A stretch of 43,929 bases of DNA from Clostridia bacterium (GCA_017620205.1 JAFZQX010000017.1:1-43929); one strand, 5' to 3'; shown: positions 7,551-17,603, counted from the stretch's first letter. Program-made: numbers and translations. Notes: generated by a model not told the origin, from the letters alone.

Positions 7551-8369
7551 TTACGCGTTTAATAATTCTTCAAGATAAACCTTTGCTTTTTTGATATCTT
7601 CTATCTGCTGATCGCCTTCAATTTCGCGCTCGATAGTAAGATAAGAATCGTAGCCTATCTCTTTAAGCTTTTTAATAAATGCGGGGAAATTAACTTTGCC
7701 TTCGCCTATCGGCACTTCCTCGCCGAGGTGCTTGCCGTCTGTCGGGTAAAGACCGTCTTTAGCGTGAATGTTCATAACGTATTCGCCTATGATATCTAAA
7801 GCGTCAACCGGGTTTGCCTTGCCGTAAAGGATAAGGTTTGCAGGGTCAAGGTTTACGCCGAGGTTGCCCGTGCCAACGTCTTCAATTGCGCGGCGGAGCG
7901 TTACGGGAGTTTCCTGACCTGTTTCAAAAATAAATTTCTGACCGTTTGCTTTGCAGCGGTTTGCAACTGCTTTAACGGCGTTTATAAGTGAATGATATTC
8001 AACCGTATTCGGTGTTTCGGGGATAAAGCCTACGTGCGTTGCCATAATGTCAACGCCTATCTGCTTTGCGAAATCCGAGCCGCGCTGAAGCTCCTGAACT
8101 CTCTGGAAGCGGTATGTAACGGGCACAAGACCGAGCGTTAAGGGGCCGTCATAGAAGTCCCATACGGCGGGGCCTGTCCAGCCGCACCAGAAAACGGATA
8201 TTTTAACGTCGTATTCCTTGCAGGATTTCATAATTCTTTCTGCCATTTCGTCCGTGAAGAGTTTAAAGTCCCACGCGCAAAGCTGGCAGGTTTTCATTCC
8301 GAAATCGTGAACTTTTTTGATTTGTTTTTCAACTTCATCGTTCATGTAAACCAATACGCCTATTTCCAT
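7551..8369 (-). CDS. Sugar phosphate isomerase/epimerase (xylose isomerase-like TIM barrel)
   Basis: A 272-residue AP-endonuclease-2/xylose-isomerase-like TIM barrel. Candidate metal and catalytic residues are spread as in the family: FETGQE (about 150), NLDPANLILYG (about 175), NIHAKDG (about 205) and a C-terminal TIEREIEG. The start at 8369 (MEIGVLVY) is chosen because AAAGAGG lies about 8 bases upstream; the frame opens 8 codons earlier without a good site. It is first in an operon with the oxidoreductase. The AraC gene opposite is its probable regulator. Confidence 0.9.
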   Translation of the reverse strand: MEIGVLVYMNDEVEKQIKKVHDFGMKTCQLCAWDFKLFTDEMAERIMKSCKEYDVKISVFWCGWTGPAVWDFYDGPLTLGLVPVTYRFQRVQELQRGSDFAKQIGVDIMATHVGFIPETPNTVEYHSLINAVKAVANRCKANGQKFIFETGQETPVTLRRAIEDVGTGNLGVNLDPANLILYGKANPVDALDIIGEYVMNIHAKDGLYPTDGKHLGEEVPIGEGKVNFPAFIKKLKEIGYDSYLTIEREIEGDQQIEDIKKAKVYLEELLNA

Positions 8370-8416
8370 AAAAAATACCTCTTTCTTTAACATAATATTG
8401 ACTTTGTCGTGATTTC

Positions 8417-8445
8417 ATTATATAATGCTTTTTATAGTAATGCAA
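8417..8445 (-). promoter_or_regulatory. Promoter of the isomerase-oxidoreductase operon
   Basis: On the minus strand, TTGCAT (8445-8440), a 17-bp spacer and TATAAT (8422-8417). The weak -35 suits activation by the divergent AraC protein (inference). Confidence 0.65.
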
Positions 8446-8493
8446 TAATTTTTTTGCTTATTATTAGCACAATTTTGTTATGGAAGTGATAGA

Positions 8494-9315
8494 ATGAACG
8501 ATATATCGCTGTACGAACAAATCCCGCAGGAAAAAAACGGTTTTCCGGTGCGAATACTTTTGACGGAAGGGTTTGACGGCTCTCTTTTGCCGCATTGGCA
8601 CGAGCATATAGAGATGATGTATTTTCTCGCGGGCAGCTGTCAGATGACGTGCGGCAGGAATACTTTCCGCGCGAAGCGGGGCGATCTTATTTTTATAAAC
8701 AGCACCGAGCTTCACTTTTTTGACAAGGCGAGCAACATCAATTATATTTGCCTTATCTTAAATCCCAAAATGTTTTCGGACATTGATTTTAAAGACATGT
8801 ATATTAAAAATCTTATTTGCTCCGACGAGCATTTAAGAGAGATTTTCACTTCGGTTACAAAAGAGTTTCTCGTGCGCGAAAAAGGTTATGACATGGCTAT
8901 AAAGGGACTCGTATATGAGCTTATGACATACATTACGCGAAAGTATCCCGAAAGCGGCAAAACGCGTGAAAGTGAAAACGAAACCGTATCAAAGCGCATA
9001 AACGAGGTTTTGGAATATATATCAAGCCATTACGCCGAGAATATATCAACGGCGGAGCTTGCGAAAAAGTGGTATATAAGCGAATACTATTTCTGCAGAT
9101 TTTTTAAAAACGCCACGGGGCAGTCGCCCGTAAACTATATAAACAGAACGAGAATCGAAAAAGCCGCCGTTATGCTTGAAAACACAGACGAAAGCGTAAC
9201 GGGGATTTCGGAGAAAGTAGGGTTTGACGACGTCAATTATTTCTCGAGAACATTTAAGAAATACGCGGGTATGAGCCCTACGGAATTCAGAAAAATGAAA
9301 ACGCAGAATATTTAA
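8494..9315 (+). CDS. AraC-family transcriptional regulator with cupin sensor domain
   Basis: A 273-residue regulator. The N-terminal cupin (about 15-110) has the LPHWHEHIEMMYFLAGSCQM pattern used for ligand binding. The C-terminal double helix-turn-helix (about 170-268) has STAELAKKWYISEYYFCRFF and ends in the family signature (ISEKVGFDDVNYFSRTFKKY, then AGMSPTEFRK). It lies divergent from the sugar isomerase and oxidoreductase genes with a 124-base shared regulatory region, so it probably activates them in response to their substrate. GGAAGTGATAG precedes the ATG. Confidence 0.92.
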   Translation: MNDISLYEQIPQEKNGFPVRILLTEGFDGSLLPHWHEHIEMMYFLAGSCQMTCGRNTFRAKRGDLIFINSTELHFFDKASNINYICLILNPKMFSDIDFKDMYIKNLICSDEHLREIFTSVTKEFLVREKGYDMAIKGLVYELMTYITRKYPESGKTRESENETVSKRINEVLEYISSHYAENISTAELAKKWYISEYYFCRFFKNATGQSPVNYINRTRIEKAAVMLENTDESVTGISEKVGFDDVNYFSRTFKKYAGMSPTEFRKMKTQNI

Positions 9316-9322
9316 AATAATA

Positions 9323-9352
9323 TTGGACTTTTTCTTTAATATGTGGTATAAT
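9323..9352 (+). promoter_or_regulatory. Promoter of the surface-polymer operon
   Basis: TTGGAC (9323-9328), an 18-bp spacer and TATAAT (9347-9352), 37 bases before the first acyltransferase gene. No terminator is visible from here to the end of the GT-CsaB gene, so this may drive seven genes or fewer. Confidence 0.6.
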
Positions 9353-9389
9353 AAAATGATATGTGTACAGAAACTAAGGAGAATTTGAA

Positions 9390-9938
9390 ATGAGCAGAAA
9401 TATTTCAGAATATTTTGATATAGCTTTTTGTCTTTCACGCGGCGCATTGAAAAAGATAAGGTTTAACTCCTGCGGTAAACTTCTGCGCGCCGGGCGCGGC
9501 GTCCGTGTTATGAAGAAAAACTCCGAAATCACGATAGGCGACAGGGTTTTTCTGCATGAGAAAGTAAAGCTTTCCGCATGGGGGACGGACAAAAAAGCAA
9601 AGCTTTATATAGGCAGCAACTCTTATATAGGCGACAGAACCGAGATACACGCGGGCGAAAGCGTAACTGTTGGCGACGGCTGCGTTATCGCGTGGGACTG
9701 CAATATTATGGACAGAGACTATCATAAGCTGGAAAGCGAAACAGAGGTCTATAAGCCCGTTACAATCGGCAATCACGTGTGGATTGGCTGCCGCTGTCTT
9801 ATCTTAAAAGGCGTAACAATTGGCGACGGCGCGGTAGTCGCGGCGGGCAGCGTTGTAACGCGCGATGTGCCTGCGGGCGCATTGGTCGGCGGAAACCCCG
9901 CGAAAATTATTAAAGAAAAGGTAACTTGGAAAGAATGA
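9390..9938 (+). CDS. Left-handed beta-helix acyltransferase (putative O-acetyltransferase)
   Basis: A 182-residue hexapeptide-repeat protein of the maltose/chloramphenicol acetyltransferase type, which usually moves an acetyl group from acetyl-CoA to a sugar hydroxyl. Repeats with I/L/V every six residues run from about 50 to 175. The C-terminal block KPVTIGNHVWIGCRCLILKG and [18 protein letters not shown] is diagnostic, and the active-site histidine is probably in DRDYHKLES. AAGGAG precedes the ATG. It overlaps the next gene by 4 bases (ATGA). Context suggests it modifies a surface polysaccharide precursor. Confidence 0.9.
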   Translation: MSRNISEYFDIAFCLSRGALKKIRFNSCGKLLRAGRGVRVMKKNSEITIGDRVFLHEKVKLSAWGTDKKAKLYIGSNSYIGDRTEIHAGESVTVGDGCVIAWDCNIMDRDYHKLESETEVYKPVTIGNHVWIGCRCLILKGVTIGDGAVVAAGSVVTRDVPAGALVGGNPAKIIKEKVTWKE

Positions 9939-11485
9939 AAAACGAAAAATCTGTTGCGGGCTCTATAAGCCTTGTTATGGTAATAATGATTTTTTCACGT
10001 CTGCTGGCGCTACTGAGCACCCAGGTTTATCTTTCGTTTTTCGGCGCGGGCGGTCAACAAATAAATATATATTCGTATGCAATAAGTGTTCCGAACATTA
10101 TCTTCACCTGCTTCGGAACTGCGCTTGCAACTGTTGTTATACCGATTTACGCAGGTCATATAGCGAGAAGCGAAACTATAGAAGCCAAAAAGTTTGCGGA
10201 TAATCTTATTACGATCACGCTTATCTTTACTGCCGTTTTGGTTGTTATAGGTATGGGGCTGTCGTTTATTTTGCCGCGCTTTACGGCTTTTAACGAAACG
10301 CCCGAGGACTATAATTTCGCCGTTAAGGCGCTTATGATTATGATGCCCGTAATGATATTTTACGCCATGAATTATATCTTCCAGGGAATGCTCCAGTCAA
10401 TCGGAAAATTCGGCTGGCCTGCGGCGGTGTCTATACCGAGCAGTCTTATAGTTATTCTTTATGTGGTATTTTTGGGAGACAAGTTCGGCGTTACGGGACT
10501 GCTTGTTGCAACGTTTATAGGTCTTTCAATGCAGGCGATAATTTTAATTCCGCCGCTTCTTTTTGCGGGATACAGATACAAGCCGTCTTTAAACTTTAAA
10601 GACAGCGACATAGTGACGGCGGGAAAGATGACTCTGCCGGTGCTTTTAGGTGTTTCGGCATATCAGTTTAACATGTTTTATAACGTCACCATGATAGCAA
10701 ACTTTAAGGGCATGGTAACGCTTTTAACTTATGTTCAGAATATAACGCTTTATATGGTTTTGGCGTTTGTATATTCAATTACGGCCGTTATATACCCGCG
10801 CCTTACGGAGCACGCCGCCACGGGTGATATGGAAGGCTACAAAAAAACTCTGACGGATATAACGAAAACGATTATTGTTTTGCTTGTTCCGATAGCTTTT
10901 GGGTTTATTGCAGTAAGATACAGGCTCTTGGAGCTTATAGCAAAGTGGGGACAGATAACGGACAGCGATATAGCTGCAGCTTCAAAGCTTCTTTTGATGT
11001 ATTCTCTGGGCATTGTGGCAATAGGCATAAAAGAAGTATACGACAGAGCGTTTTATGCGCTTAAAAATACGCTTCTGCCCGCTTTAAACGGCTTTGTTAT
11101 AATGGGTATCAATATTGTGCTGAGTCTTGTTCTTATAAGATTTATCGGCCCCTTCGGAATACCGCTTGCGTATTCCGTGGCTTCAATCTGCGGTGCAGTG
11201 ATTTTGCTTGTATCTTTAAGAAAAAAGATAGGATCTCTGGGCGGAGGTCTTATGCCGTGCTTTTTAAAAAGCCTTCTCGCGGCGGCACTTATGTATGCCG
11301 CGGTATTCTTTTTGGATAAGTATTTAAGCTCGGCGCTTTCGGGCGATGCAGTATCCCTGCGCCTCGTGCGCCTTTTTGTGCCGGCAGTGGCAGGGGCGGT
11401 TGTTTATGCCGTATTCGGATATATTTTAAGAATTGATTATATAGTAAATATCGTAAACAAAATACTGAGGAGGGGTGAAGCGTGA
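9935..11485 (+). CDS. MurJ/MviN-family lipid-linked oligosaccharide flippase (first copy)
   Basis: A 516-residue MOP-superfamily membrane protein with about 14 membrane segments. The N-terminus ([20 protein letters not shown], then [14 protein letters not shown]) and central [18 protein letters not shown] fit MurJ. MurJ moves lipid II across the membrane; relatives move other polyprenyl-linked sugars. ATG 9935 overlaps the previous stop; a TTG three codons earlier is less likely. Because a second MurJ-like gene lies at 17644 and this copy sits between two acyltransferases, it may be the one for a wall polymer rather than peptidoglycan (inference). Confidence 0.9.
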   Translation: MKNEKSVAGSISLVMVIMIFSRLLALLSTQVYLSFFGAGGQQINIYSYAISVPNIIFTCFGTALATVVIPIYAGHIARSETIEAKKFADNLITITLIFTAVLVVIGMGLSFILPRFTAFNETPEDYNFAVKALMIMMPVMIFYAMNYIFQGMLQSIGKFGWPAAVSIPSSLIVILYVVFLGDKFGVTGLLVATFIGLSMQAIILIPPLLFAGYRYKPSLNFKDSDIVTAGKMTLPVLLGVSAYQFNMFYNVTMIANFKGMVTLLTYVQNITLYMVLAFVYSITAVIYPRLTEHAATGDMEGYKKTLTDITKTIIVLLVPIAFGFIAVRYRLLELIAKWGQITDSDIAAASKLLLMYSLGIVAIGIKEVYDRAFYALKNTLLPALNGFVIMGINIVLSLVLIRFIGPFGIPLAYSVASICGAVILLVSLRKKIGSLGGGLMPCFLKSLLAAALMYAAVFFLDKYLSSALSGDAVSLRLVRLFVPAVAGAVVYAVFGYILRIDYIVNIVNKILRRGEA

Positions 11486-12009
11486 AAAGTATAATACGCG
11501 CGGTATGTTATGTTTTTTACTATTGCTTTGCAAGGCATCTGCCCTGTTCGGGACTGCCGTACAGCTTCGGCGCAAAATCCATACGCGGCTTTTTTGTGCG
11601 CGGAATGATTGATAAATGCGGCAAAAACATAAATATAGAGCACGGCGCTTTTTTGGCGTCCGGCAAGGATATTGAGATAGGCAACAATTCGGGCTTGGGG
11701 CTTAATTGCCGTGTCACGGGCCCGCTTAAAATAGGAGACGACGTTATGATGGCGCCGGGCGTTATGATTTTCACGCAGAATCACGAAACGTCCGATTTGT
11801 CGATTCCGATGCGCCTTCAGACTGCGCCGAAATTTAAAGTGGAAATCGGAAACGATGTATGGATAGGCGCAAACGCAATGATATTACCCGGTATAACAGT
11901 CGGAAACGGCTGTATAATAGCAGCGGGGGCAGTGGTTACGCACGATGTGCCCGATTATGCAATAGTCGGCGGCAACCCCGCGAAAATAATCAAATACAGA
12001 AACCAGTAA
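11482..12009 (+). CDS. Left-handed beta-helix acyltransferase (WcaF/maltose acetyltransferase-like)
   Basis: A 175-residue hexapeptide-repeat protein. Repeat turns run from about residue 45, with [10 protein letters not shown] containing the likely catalytic histidine and the closing block [18 protein letters not shown] plus [18 protein letters not shown]. The start is GTG at 11482, overlapping the previous stop by 4 bases and preceded by GAGGAGGGG. It is the second such enzyme in the locus and differs clearly from the first in its N-terminal third, so the two probably acetylate different sugars or positions. Confidence 0.9.
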   Translation: MKSIIRAVCYVFYYCFARHLPCSGLPYSFGAKSIRGFFVRGMIDKCGKNINIEHGAFLASGKDIEIGNNSGLGLNCRVTGPLKIGDDVMMAPGVMIFTQNHETSDLSIPMRLQTAPKFKVEIGNDVWIGANAMILPGITVGNGCIIAAGAVVTHDVPDYAIVGGNPAKIIKYRNQ

Positions 12010-12034
12010 CTTAAAAACGGAAGGAGATATAAAA

Positions 12035-12523
12035 ATGATTGACAAGAACGGAAAGGTTTTCGGAAAAATTAACATTATCGATTTGATAGTACTCATTGCC
12101 ATTATTGCGGCAATAGCAGTTCTGGGTTACTCAAAACTTGCAGGAGGCAGCGCCGCGCTGTCAAAAGAAGCAGATAATATTGAAATTGTATTTTACACAG
12201 AGCAGGTTTCTGATTTTGTTGCCGATAAAATAAACGTCGGCGATAAGGTTTGCGATGCTGAAAAAGATGTTGAATTCGGCGTGGTTACAGACGTAAAAAA
12301 AGGTCCTGCAATATCTTATAATACAACATCGGACGGTCAAATAGTCACAACGGACAAACCGGACTACTGCTCGGCTTATATAACCGTTGAGGGCACAGGC
12401 AAATTAAACGATTACGGCGCAAAGTTTGAAGCTACGCAGTATACCGTTGGTCACAGTCTCACTATCCGTGCGGGAAAAGCTAAGATTTATTTAAGAGTTT
12501 ATGATATAACAGAAAAAGAATAA
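12035..12523 (+). CDS. DUF4330 domain protein, single-pass membrane
   Basis: A 162-residue protein starting MIDKNGKVFGKINIIDLIVL, the typical opening of DUF4330. One membrane segment (about 14-35) is followed by an extracellular beta-rich domain of about 125 residues. The molecular role is unknown. The family is often found in polysaccharide loci of Firmicutes and Cyanobacteria, and its place here before a polymerase/ligase-like gene fits. GGAAGGAG precedes the ATG. Confidence 0.85.
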   Translation: MIDKNGKVFGKINIIDLIVLIAIIAAIAVLGYSKLAGGSAALSKEADNIEIVFYTEQVSDFVADKINVGDKVCDAEKDVEFGVVTDVKKGPAISYNTTSDGQIVTTDKPDYCSAYITVEGTGKLNDYGAKFEATQYTVGHSLTIRAGKAKIYLRVYDITEKE

Positions 12524-12541
12524 AGCAGAATGGAGATTAAA

Positions 12542-14044
12542 ATGGTTAAATCAAGCGTTTTAATTAGCTTTTTTATAAAACTTGCCGTCTTTTGGCAAAA
12601 CTCCAAAACAGCTGCTGTTTTAAGAAAAACGGGCGCGTTTTTCTCGGCGGTTTTGAGGGGCTGCGCTTTAGGCAGACTCTTTGCCGCTAAGAATGCGGAC
12701 GACTTTGCGTCAACGTCCGTCTTCTATTCCGCTTTAAGTGTCGTTTGGCGCCGTATATACGGATTTTTCGGATGGATTTATGACGCTTCCAAAAGCGGAA
12801 TACTTTATAAGACGGCGCGCCGCTTGTTTAAAGATTCGCTTCTTTTCAAGACGGAAACGCTTTTGGCGGTGGGGATACTTCTTATCTTTGTTTGCCCTCA
12901 CGAGATGTGGAACAATGCCTATGGCCTGCTCCTTTCTTTGGCAGTGCTCGACTTTTATCTTATAGGTTCGCTTCGCAAAAGAGGCTTTCGTACAAACATT
13001 GAGGGACTGTGGCTTCCGTTTATTCTCTTTGTTGGGGCAACGGCGCTCTCTGTTGCGGTTTCTTCGCAGCATCGCGACAGCGTAAGGGTGTTTATGTTCT
13101 TTATAACTTCTTTCCTTTTGTGCATTGAGATTTACGGAACGCTTACGGATAAGAAACGTTTTGATATAGTAATGGCAGGCGCTTATCTCGGTATTCTTAT
13201 AACGGGAATAGTCGCTTTGATACAGAAGAAAATAGGAATAGAGGTTGACCCTTTGCTGACGGATATTTCTATGAACGAAAATATGCCGGGCAGAGCGTTT
13301 TCAACATTCGGCAACCCGAATAATTACGCGGAACTTCTCGTAATTTTCCTGCCGTTTTGCTTTGCGTTTGCGCTCTCGCGCAAAAACAATCTGCAGAAAT
13401 CGGTTTTAACGGCTCTGCTTCTCATTCCGTTTTTGGCGCTTATTTTCACATACTCGCGCTCAGGCTGGCTCGGTTTTGCCGCAACTGTTTTTGTTTTTGC
13501 GGCGCTTTACAATAAAAAACTGATACCCGCCATAATTGTCTTAGGTATAATAGCAATTCCGTTTCTGCCGAGCACCGTATTAAACAGAATTATGACGATA
13601 GGAAATATGGAGGACTCGTCAAACGCGAGCAGAATTTTCATCTGGCAGGGCGGCCTTAGGATTCTAAAGGCTTTGTGGTATCAGGGCGTGGGACTCGGCC
13701 CGGAAGCTTTTCATGATGTTTATCCGCACGTTGCAAGCGACCTTGTTTTATTTGCTCCGCATACGCACATGCTCTTCTTTGAGGTTTTTGTTGAGATGGG
13801 CATAATCGGCATTATTTCGTTTGCATATCTTATAATCGCTCTTGTTGTGCGTTCCTGCAAAAAAGCGATGAAAACTCATGGCGATATGCGCTTTTATTCT
13901 ATAGCGGCGGCTTCGTCAATGACGGGTATTCTGACGATAGGCTTCGCCGAATACGTATGGTTTTATCCGAGAGTAATGGTTGCGTTTTTTATGGCGATAG
14001 GAATAGCTATGGCTGCAATACGCCGAAAGGATGATATAGCTTGA
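12542..14044 (+). CDS. O-antigen ligase/polymerase-like membrane protein (Wzy_C)
   Basis: A 500-residue integral membrane protein. After a cytosolic N-terminal stretch of about 95 residues come roughly ten membrane segments. Family marks include AFSTFGNPNNYAELLVIFLP, FTYSRSGWLGF and an outer loop with the conserved GVGLGPEAFHDVYPH and FAPHTHMLFFEVFVEMG, the part that carries the catalytic arginine and histidine in WaaL/Wzy enzymes. It would link or polymerise lipid-carried oligosaccharides on the outer face. ATG 12542 is chosen because GGAG lies 7 bases upstream; ATG 12530 lacks a good site. It overlaps the next gene by 4 bases. Confidence 0.85.
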   Translation: MVKSSVLISFFIKLAVFWQNSKTAAVLRKTGAFFSAVLRGCALGRLFAAKNADDFASTSVFYSALSVVWRRIYGFFGWIYDASKSGILYKTARRLFKDSLLFKTETLLAVGILLIFVCPHEMWNNAYGLLLSLAVLDFYLIGSLRKRGFRTNIEGLWLPFILFVGATALSVAVSSQHRDSVRVFMFFITSFLLCIEIYGTLTDKKRFDIVMAGAYLGILITGIVALIQKKIGIEVDPLLTDISMNENMPGRAFSTFGNPNNYAELLVIFLPFCFAFALSRKNNLQKSVLTALLLIPFLALIFTYSRSGWLGFAATVFVFAALYNKKLIPAIIVLGIIAIPFLPSTVLNRIMTIGNMEDSSNASRIFIWQGGLRILKALWYQGVGLGPEAFHDVYPHVASDLVLFAPHTHMLFFEVFVEMGIIGIISFAYLIIALVVRSCKKAMKTHGDMRFYSIAAASSMTGILTIGFAEYVWFYPRVMVAFFMAIGIAMAAIRRKDDIA

Positions 14045-16257
14045 AGGTACTTTTTCTGATAAGCGGCGGTGATACGGGCGGAGCCAAAACGCACGTTTTC
14101 GCTTTGCTGCGGAAGCTCCGCTATAAATGTGATATACGTCTTATATGCTTTATGGACGGCGACTTTTACCGCGAACTTCTTGAAATGGGAATAGACGCTA
14201 AATTGCTCCCCCAAAGAAGCAGATTGGATTTATCCGTATTAAAAGATTTAGAGATCGATGTCAAAGAGCAAAACTATGATATAATTCACTGTCACGGCGC
14301 ACGTGCAAACTTTTTGGCGGCAAAGCTGAAAAAAACAGTTTCGATGCCCATTATAACAACGATGCACAGCGATTACCTTTTAGACTTTGACGGCGTATAT
14401 AAAAAGCTTATTTATACGTCGCTTAATATTAACGCGTTGTCAAAAATGGATTATTATATTGCCGTATCGTCAAACTTTAAGAGAATGCTCGTGCGGCGTA
14501 ATTTTGAACCCAATAAGATTTTTACCGTTTATAACGGTATGGATTTTGACGCGCCCTTTTCCTATGACGAGAAAGATGACTTTCTGCGCCGCGTAAACTG
14601 CCCTGCGAAAGAGGACGATGTTCTTATAGGCATCATAGGCAGACATGACCATGTTAAAGGTCATGATATTTTTGTGCGCGGATGTATAGAAACCGCGAAA
14701 AAATATGATAACGTGAAGTTTTTGCTGGCGGGCACGGGCGACGGAGAGCAGGAGCTTATAAAGATGGCGGAGGACGCGGGATTTAGAGACAGGTTTTATT
14801 TCTGCGGCTTTATAAAAGATATTTACAGCTTTATAAACGCTATTGATATAAATGTTATTTCATCGCGTTCGGAGAGCTTTCCTTACATAATGCTTGAAGG
14901 CGCGCGAATGAAAAAAGCTACTGTTTCGTCACGCGTGGGGGGTATTCCCGATCTTGTCAAAGACGGCGAAACGGGTCTTTTATTTGAAAATAAAAACTAT
15001 AAGCAGCTTTCAGAACGCCTTTCGGAGCTTATAGAAAACCCTGATTTGCGAAAGAGTCTCGGTGAAGCTCTTTATGAAAGAGCGACAACGTCGTTTTCGG
15101 CGGAGAATCTGGCGCTCAAGCATATGGAAATATACGAAAGCATATTAAAATACCGAAAAGACAGCAAAAAAACAGACGTTGTTCTGTCAGGCTACTACGG
15201 TTTTGACAATTTGGGTGACGACGCATTGCTTTATACGATACTCCGCGATTTGAAAACCATAAAACCTGATATAAGAGCGCTTGTTTTAACAAACAAACCG
15301 AGACAGGGAAAAGAGATTTGTCTTACAGATACGGCGTATAGGTTTAATCCTTTTACGCTTCGCCGTGTTTTTAAAGACAATAAAATGCTTATATTCGGCG
15401 GCGGCAGTCTGATTCAGGATGCAACCAGCGAAAAGTCTCTTTTCTATTATCTTCATGTTTTAAAACTTGCGAGAAAATACGGAAACAAGGTTTATATTTT
15501 CGCGAACGGTCTTGGTCCCGTCAGCGGAAAGAATATAGAAAAAGCAAAAAAAGAGATTGTGCACGCGGACAGGATAACTCTCCGTGATGAGGAAAGCGCA
15601 AGAATACTTAAAAAAATATGTCCCGGGAAACAGTTTGAGGTAACTGCCGACCCCGCGATAGGCCTTCACGGCAGCAAAACGGAATATTCGCGCCTTAAAA
15701 GTGAGTTCGGTATTCCCGACGCACCGCTTATCGGTATTTCCGTAAGGGAATGGGACAAGGCGGACGCGGCTTTTGAAACAAAGCTTACAAGTCTTCTCAA
15801 AAAACTGAACCGCGATTTATCGCTTGTACCCGTGTTTATGCCAATGAAATATCCTGCCGATATGGCAATATCGCAAAGGATAATGAAAAAGCTGGGCTTT
15901 GGAATTCTCATCGGCAGAAAGACGGAGATCTCGGAAGCGGTAAGTATTATATCCGCCATGGATATAATGCTCGGCATGCGCTTGCATGCGCTTGTTTTTG
16001 CGGCGGGAAACGCAGTGCCGTGTATCGGTATTACGTATGACCCGAAGGTAAAAGGCTTTATGCAGTATCTCGGTCAGGACAGAGTGCTGCATGCCGGGAA
16101 ATTTGATATAGACGCTGCGTATAAATGTGTAGAAGAAGTTATGAAAAACAAAGACGAAATCAAAAAATCTCTTGCGGAAAAAGCACGGGAGCTCTCGGCG
16201 CTTGCCGCTAAGAATTCCGAAATTGCAATAGATTTATTGGAGGAAGGGTCTGAATAA
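14041..16257 (+). CDS. csaB: Glycosyltransferase (GT4)-polysaccharide pyruvyl transferase CsaB fusion
   Basis: A 738-residue two-enzyme protein. Residues 1-370 are a GT-B glycosyltransferase of family 4: N-terminal SGGDTGGAKTHVF, then GIIGRHDHVKGHD and the C-terminal ESFPYIMLEGARMKK donor-binding motif. Residues from about 377 begin VVLSGYYGFDNLGDDALLYT, the diagnostic start of CsaB, with MLGMRLHALVFA near the end. CsaB adds a pyruvate ketal to ManNAc in secondary cell-wall polymers, which SLH-domain proteins bind. The two activities are usually separate genes. The start is TTG at 14041, overlapping the previous stop (TTGA), with AAAGGAT upstream. It is probably a peripheral cytosolic protein. 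Confidence 0.92.
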   Translation: MKVLFLISGGDTGGAKTHVFALLRKLRYKCDIRLICFMDGDFYRELLEMGIDAKLLPQRSRLDLSVLKDLEIDVKEQNYDIIHCHGARANFLAAKLKKTVSMPIITTMHSDYLLDFDGVYKKLIYTSLNINALSKMDYYIAVSSNFKRMLVRRNFEPNKIFTVYNGMDFDAPFSYDEKDDFLRRVNCPAKEDDVLIGIIGRHDHVKGHDIFVRGCIETAKKYDNVKFLLAGTGDGEQELIKMAEDAGFRDRFYFCGFIKDIYSFINAIDINVISSRSESFPYIMLEGARMKKATVSSRVGGIPDLVKDGETGLLFENKNYKQLSERLSELIENPDLRKSLGEALYERATTSFSAENLALKHMEIYESILKYRKDSKKTDVVLSGYYGFDNLGDDALLYTILRDLKTIKPDIRALVLTNKPRQGKEICLTDTAYRFNPFTLRRVFKDNKMLIFGGGSLIQDATSEKSLFYYLHVLKLARKYGNKVYIFANGLGPVSGKNIEKAKKEIVHADRITLRDEESARILKKICPGKQFEVTADPAIGLHGSKTEYSRLKSEFGIPDAPLIGISVREWDKADAAFETKLTSLLKKLNRDLSLVPVFMPMKYPADMAISQRIMKKLGFGILIGRKTEISEAVSIISAMDIMLGMRLHALVFAAGNAVPCIGITYDPKVKGFMQYLGQDRVLHAGKFDIDAAYKCVEEVMKNKDEIKKSLAEKARELSALAAKNSEIAIDLLEEGSE

Positions 16258-16342
16258 ATTCAGACAGGTAATAAGTAATAGTGAATAAGTAATAAGTAAG
16301 GAACAAAATGCTTTGCATTTTGAAAGGAATGGTTAATTAGTT

Positions 16343-17407
16343 ATGTACGAAAAATTAGCGTTTTTGGACGAGCGATATGAAAAACTCTCGGAAAGCATTG
16401 CCGACCCTGAAGTTATAGCCGATATGGATTTGTGGCGCAAGCAGATGAAGGAGCATGCGGAGCTTACGCCCATTGTCGAAAAGTACAGAGAATACAAAAA
16501 GGCTGTTGAAGACATAAAAGAAGCCGAGGAAATGCTTAAAACCGAGACGGACGAAGAATTTAAAGAGCTTTATGAAACCGAGATAAAAGAAAATAAAGAA
16601 AAAATACCGGTTTTTGAAGAAGAACTTAAAATTCTGCTCCTTCCGAAAGACCCCAACGACGATAAAAACGTTATTGTCGAGATACGCGGCGGCGCGGGCG
16701 GAGACGAGGCGGCGCTTTTTGCGGCTGATCTTTACAGAATGTATACAATGTATGCCGAAGCCAAAAGATGGAAGGTTGAAGTTTTAAGCTCCAACATGAC
16801 AGATATCGGCGGCATAAAAGAAATTTCGTTTATGATAGAGGGTTCGGGTGCGTATTCGCGTCTTAAATTTGAAAGCGGCGTTCACCGCGTTCAGCGCGTT
16901 CCCGAAACGGAAAGCTCCGGCAGAATCCATACGTCAACCGTAACGGTTGCGGTGCTTCCGGAGGTTGACGATGTTGAAGTTGAAATTAACCCCAATGATT
17001 TAAGAATAGATGTGTTCCGCGCGGGCGGACCGGGCGGTCAGTGCGTAAATACGACGGACTCGGCCGTTCGTATAACGCATATCCCGACAGGGCTTGTGGT
17101 TTCGTGTCAGGACGAAAAGAGCCAGCACAAAAATAAAGACAAGGGTATGAAAATTCTGCGCTCGCGTCTTTATGAGCTCATGGCACAGCAGCAGCATGAC
17201 GCTATCGCGGACGAGAGAAGAACGCAGGTCGGAACGGGCGACAGAAGCGAAAGAATAAGAACTTATAACTTCCCTCAGGGAAGAGTAAGCGACCACAGAA
17301 TTGGTCTTACAATTCATCGCCTTGACGCGTTTTTAAACGGCGATATGGACGAAGTGATTGATGCATTGATTACAAATGAGCAGAGCGAAAAACTAAAAGG
17401 AGTTTAA
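16343..17407 (+). CDS. prfA: Peptide chain release factor 1
   Basis: Recognises UAA and UAG in the ribosomal A site and triggers peptidyl-tRNA hydrolysis. The 354-residue length is normal. The stop-codon reading P-x-T motif is PET in [14 protein letters not shown], and the catalytic GGQ lies in [20 protein letters not shown] at about residue 230. An N-terminal helical domain of about 95 residues precedes them. AAAGGAATGG precedes the ATG. It separates two groups of surface-polymer genes. In many Firmicutes prfA sits with prmC, which is absent here. The 85-base gap before it contains AT-rich direct repeats (GTAATAAGTAA) and a small hairpin (AAAATGC/GCATTTT). Confidence 0.97.
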   Translation: MYEKLAFLDERYEKLSESIADPEVIADMDLWRKQMKEHAELTPIVEKYREYKKAVEDIKEAEEMLKTETDEEFKELYETEIKENKEKIPVFEEELKILLLPKDPNDDKNVIVEIRGGAGGDEAALFAADLYRMYTMYAEAKRWKVEVLSSNMTDIGGIKEISFMIEGSGAYSRLKFESGVHRVQRVPETESSGRIHTSTVTVAVLPEVDDVEVEINPNDLRIDVFRAGGPGGQCVNTTDSAVRITHIPTGLVVSCQDEKSQHKNKDKGMKILRSRLYELMAQQQHDAIADERRTQVGTGDRSERIRTYNFPQGRVSDHRIGLTIHRLDAFLNGDMDEVIDALITNEQSEKLKGV

Positions 17408-17413
17408 AAAAAA

Positions 17414-17572
17414 CGCGCAGAGCGCAAAAAGGCATGGCTGATTATTAATACAAAAAAGTAAATAATTTGCCGGAACAAATTATTATCATATTTTAAGCCT
17501 TTTTGCTGCGAACAAACTTCACCTCTCGACGTACCTTTGTACGCCTTCGGGATTCAGTTTGTCCGTTCTGCA
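17414..17572. repeat. Structured intergenic repeat, copy 2 (short form)
   Basis: Fills the gap after prfA. The outer arm CGCAGAGCGCAAAAAGGC (17416-17433) pairs with GCCTTTTTGCTGCG (17497-17510), apart from a 4-nt bulge, and encloses a 9-bp hairpin (17461-17469 with 17476-17484). The inner arms ACAAACT (from 17512) and AGTTTGT (17556-17562) also pair. The element ends GTTTGTCCGTTCTGCA (17557-17572), identical to copy 1. Stem bases differ from copy 1 on both strands together, which preserves pairing. Confidence 0.75.
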
Positions 17573-17603
17573 TCGTTTTTTATATCCCCATGCGTGGAAA
17601 AAA

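Noticed and set aside
12035-16257. A phage or defence island in the surface-polymer region.
   Set aside because: Every gene fits envelope polysaccharide synthesis, and no integrase, phage or restriction gene is present.
16258-16342. AT-rich direct repeats before prfA as a CRISPR remnant or origin boxes.
   Set aside because: Units are short (GTAATAAGTAA), irregular and without spacers; no DnaA-box cluster is present.
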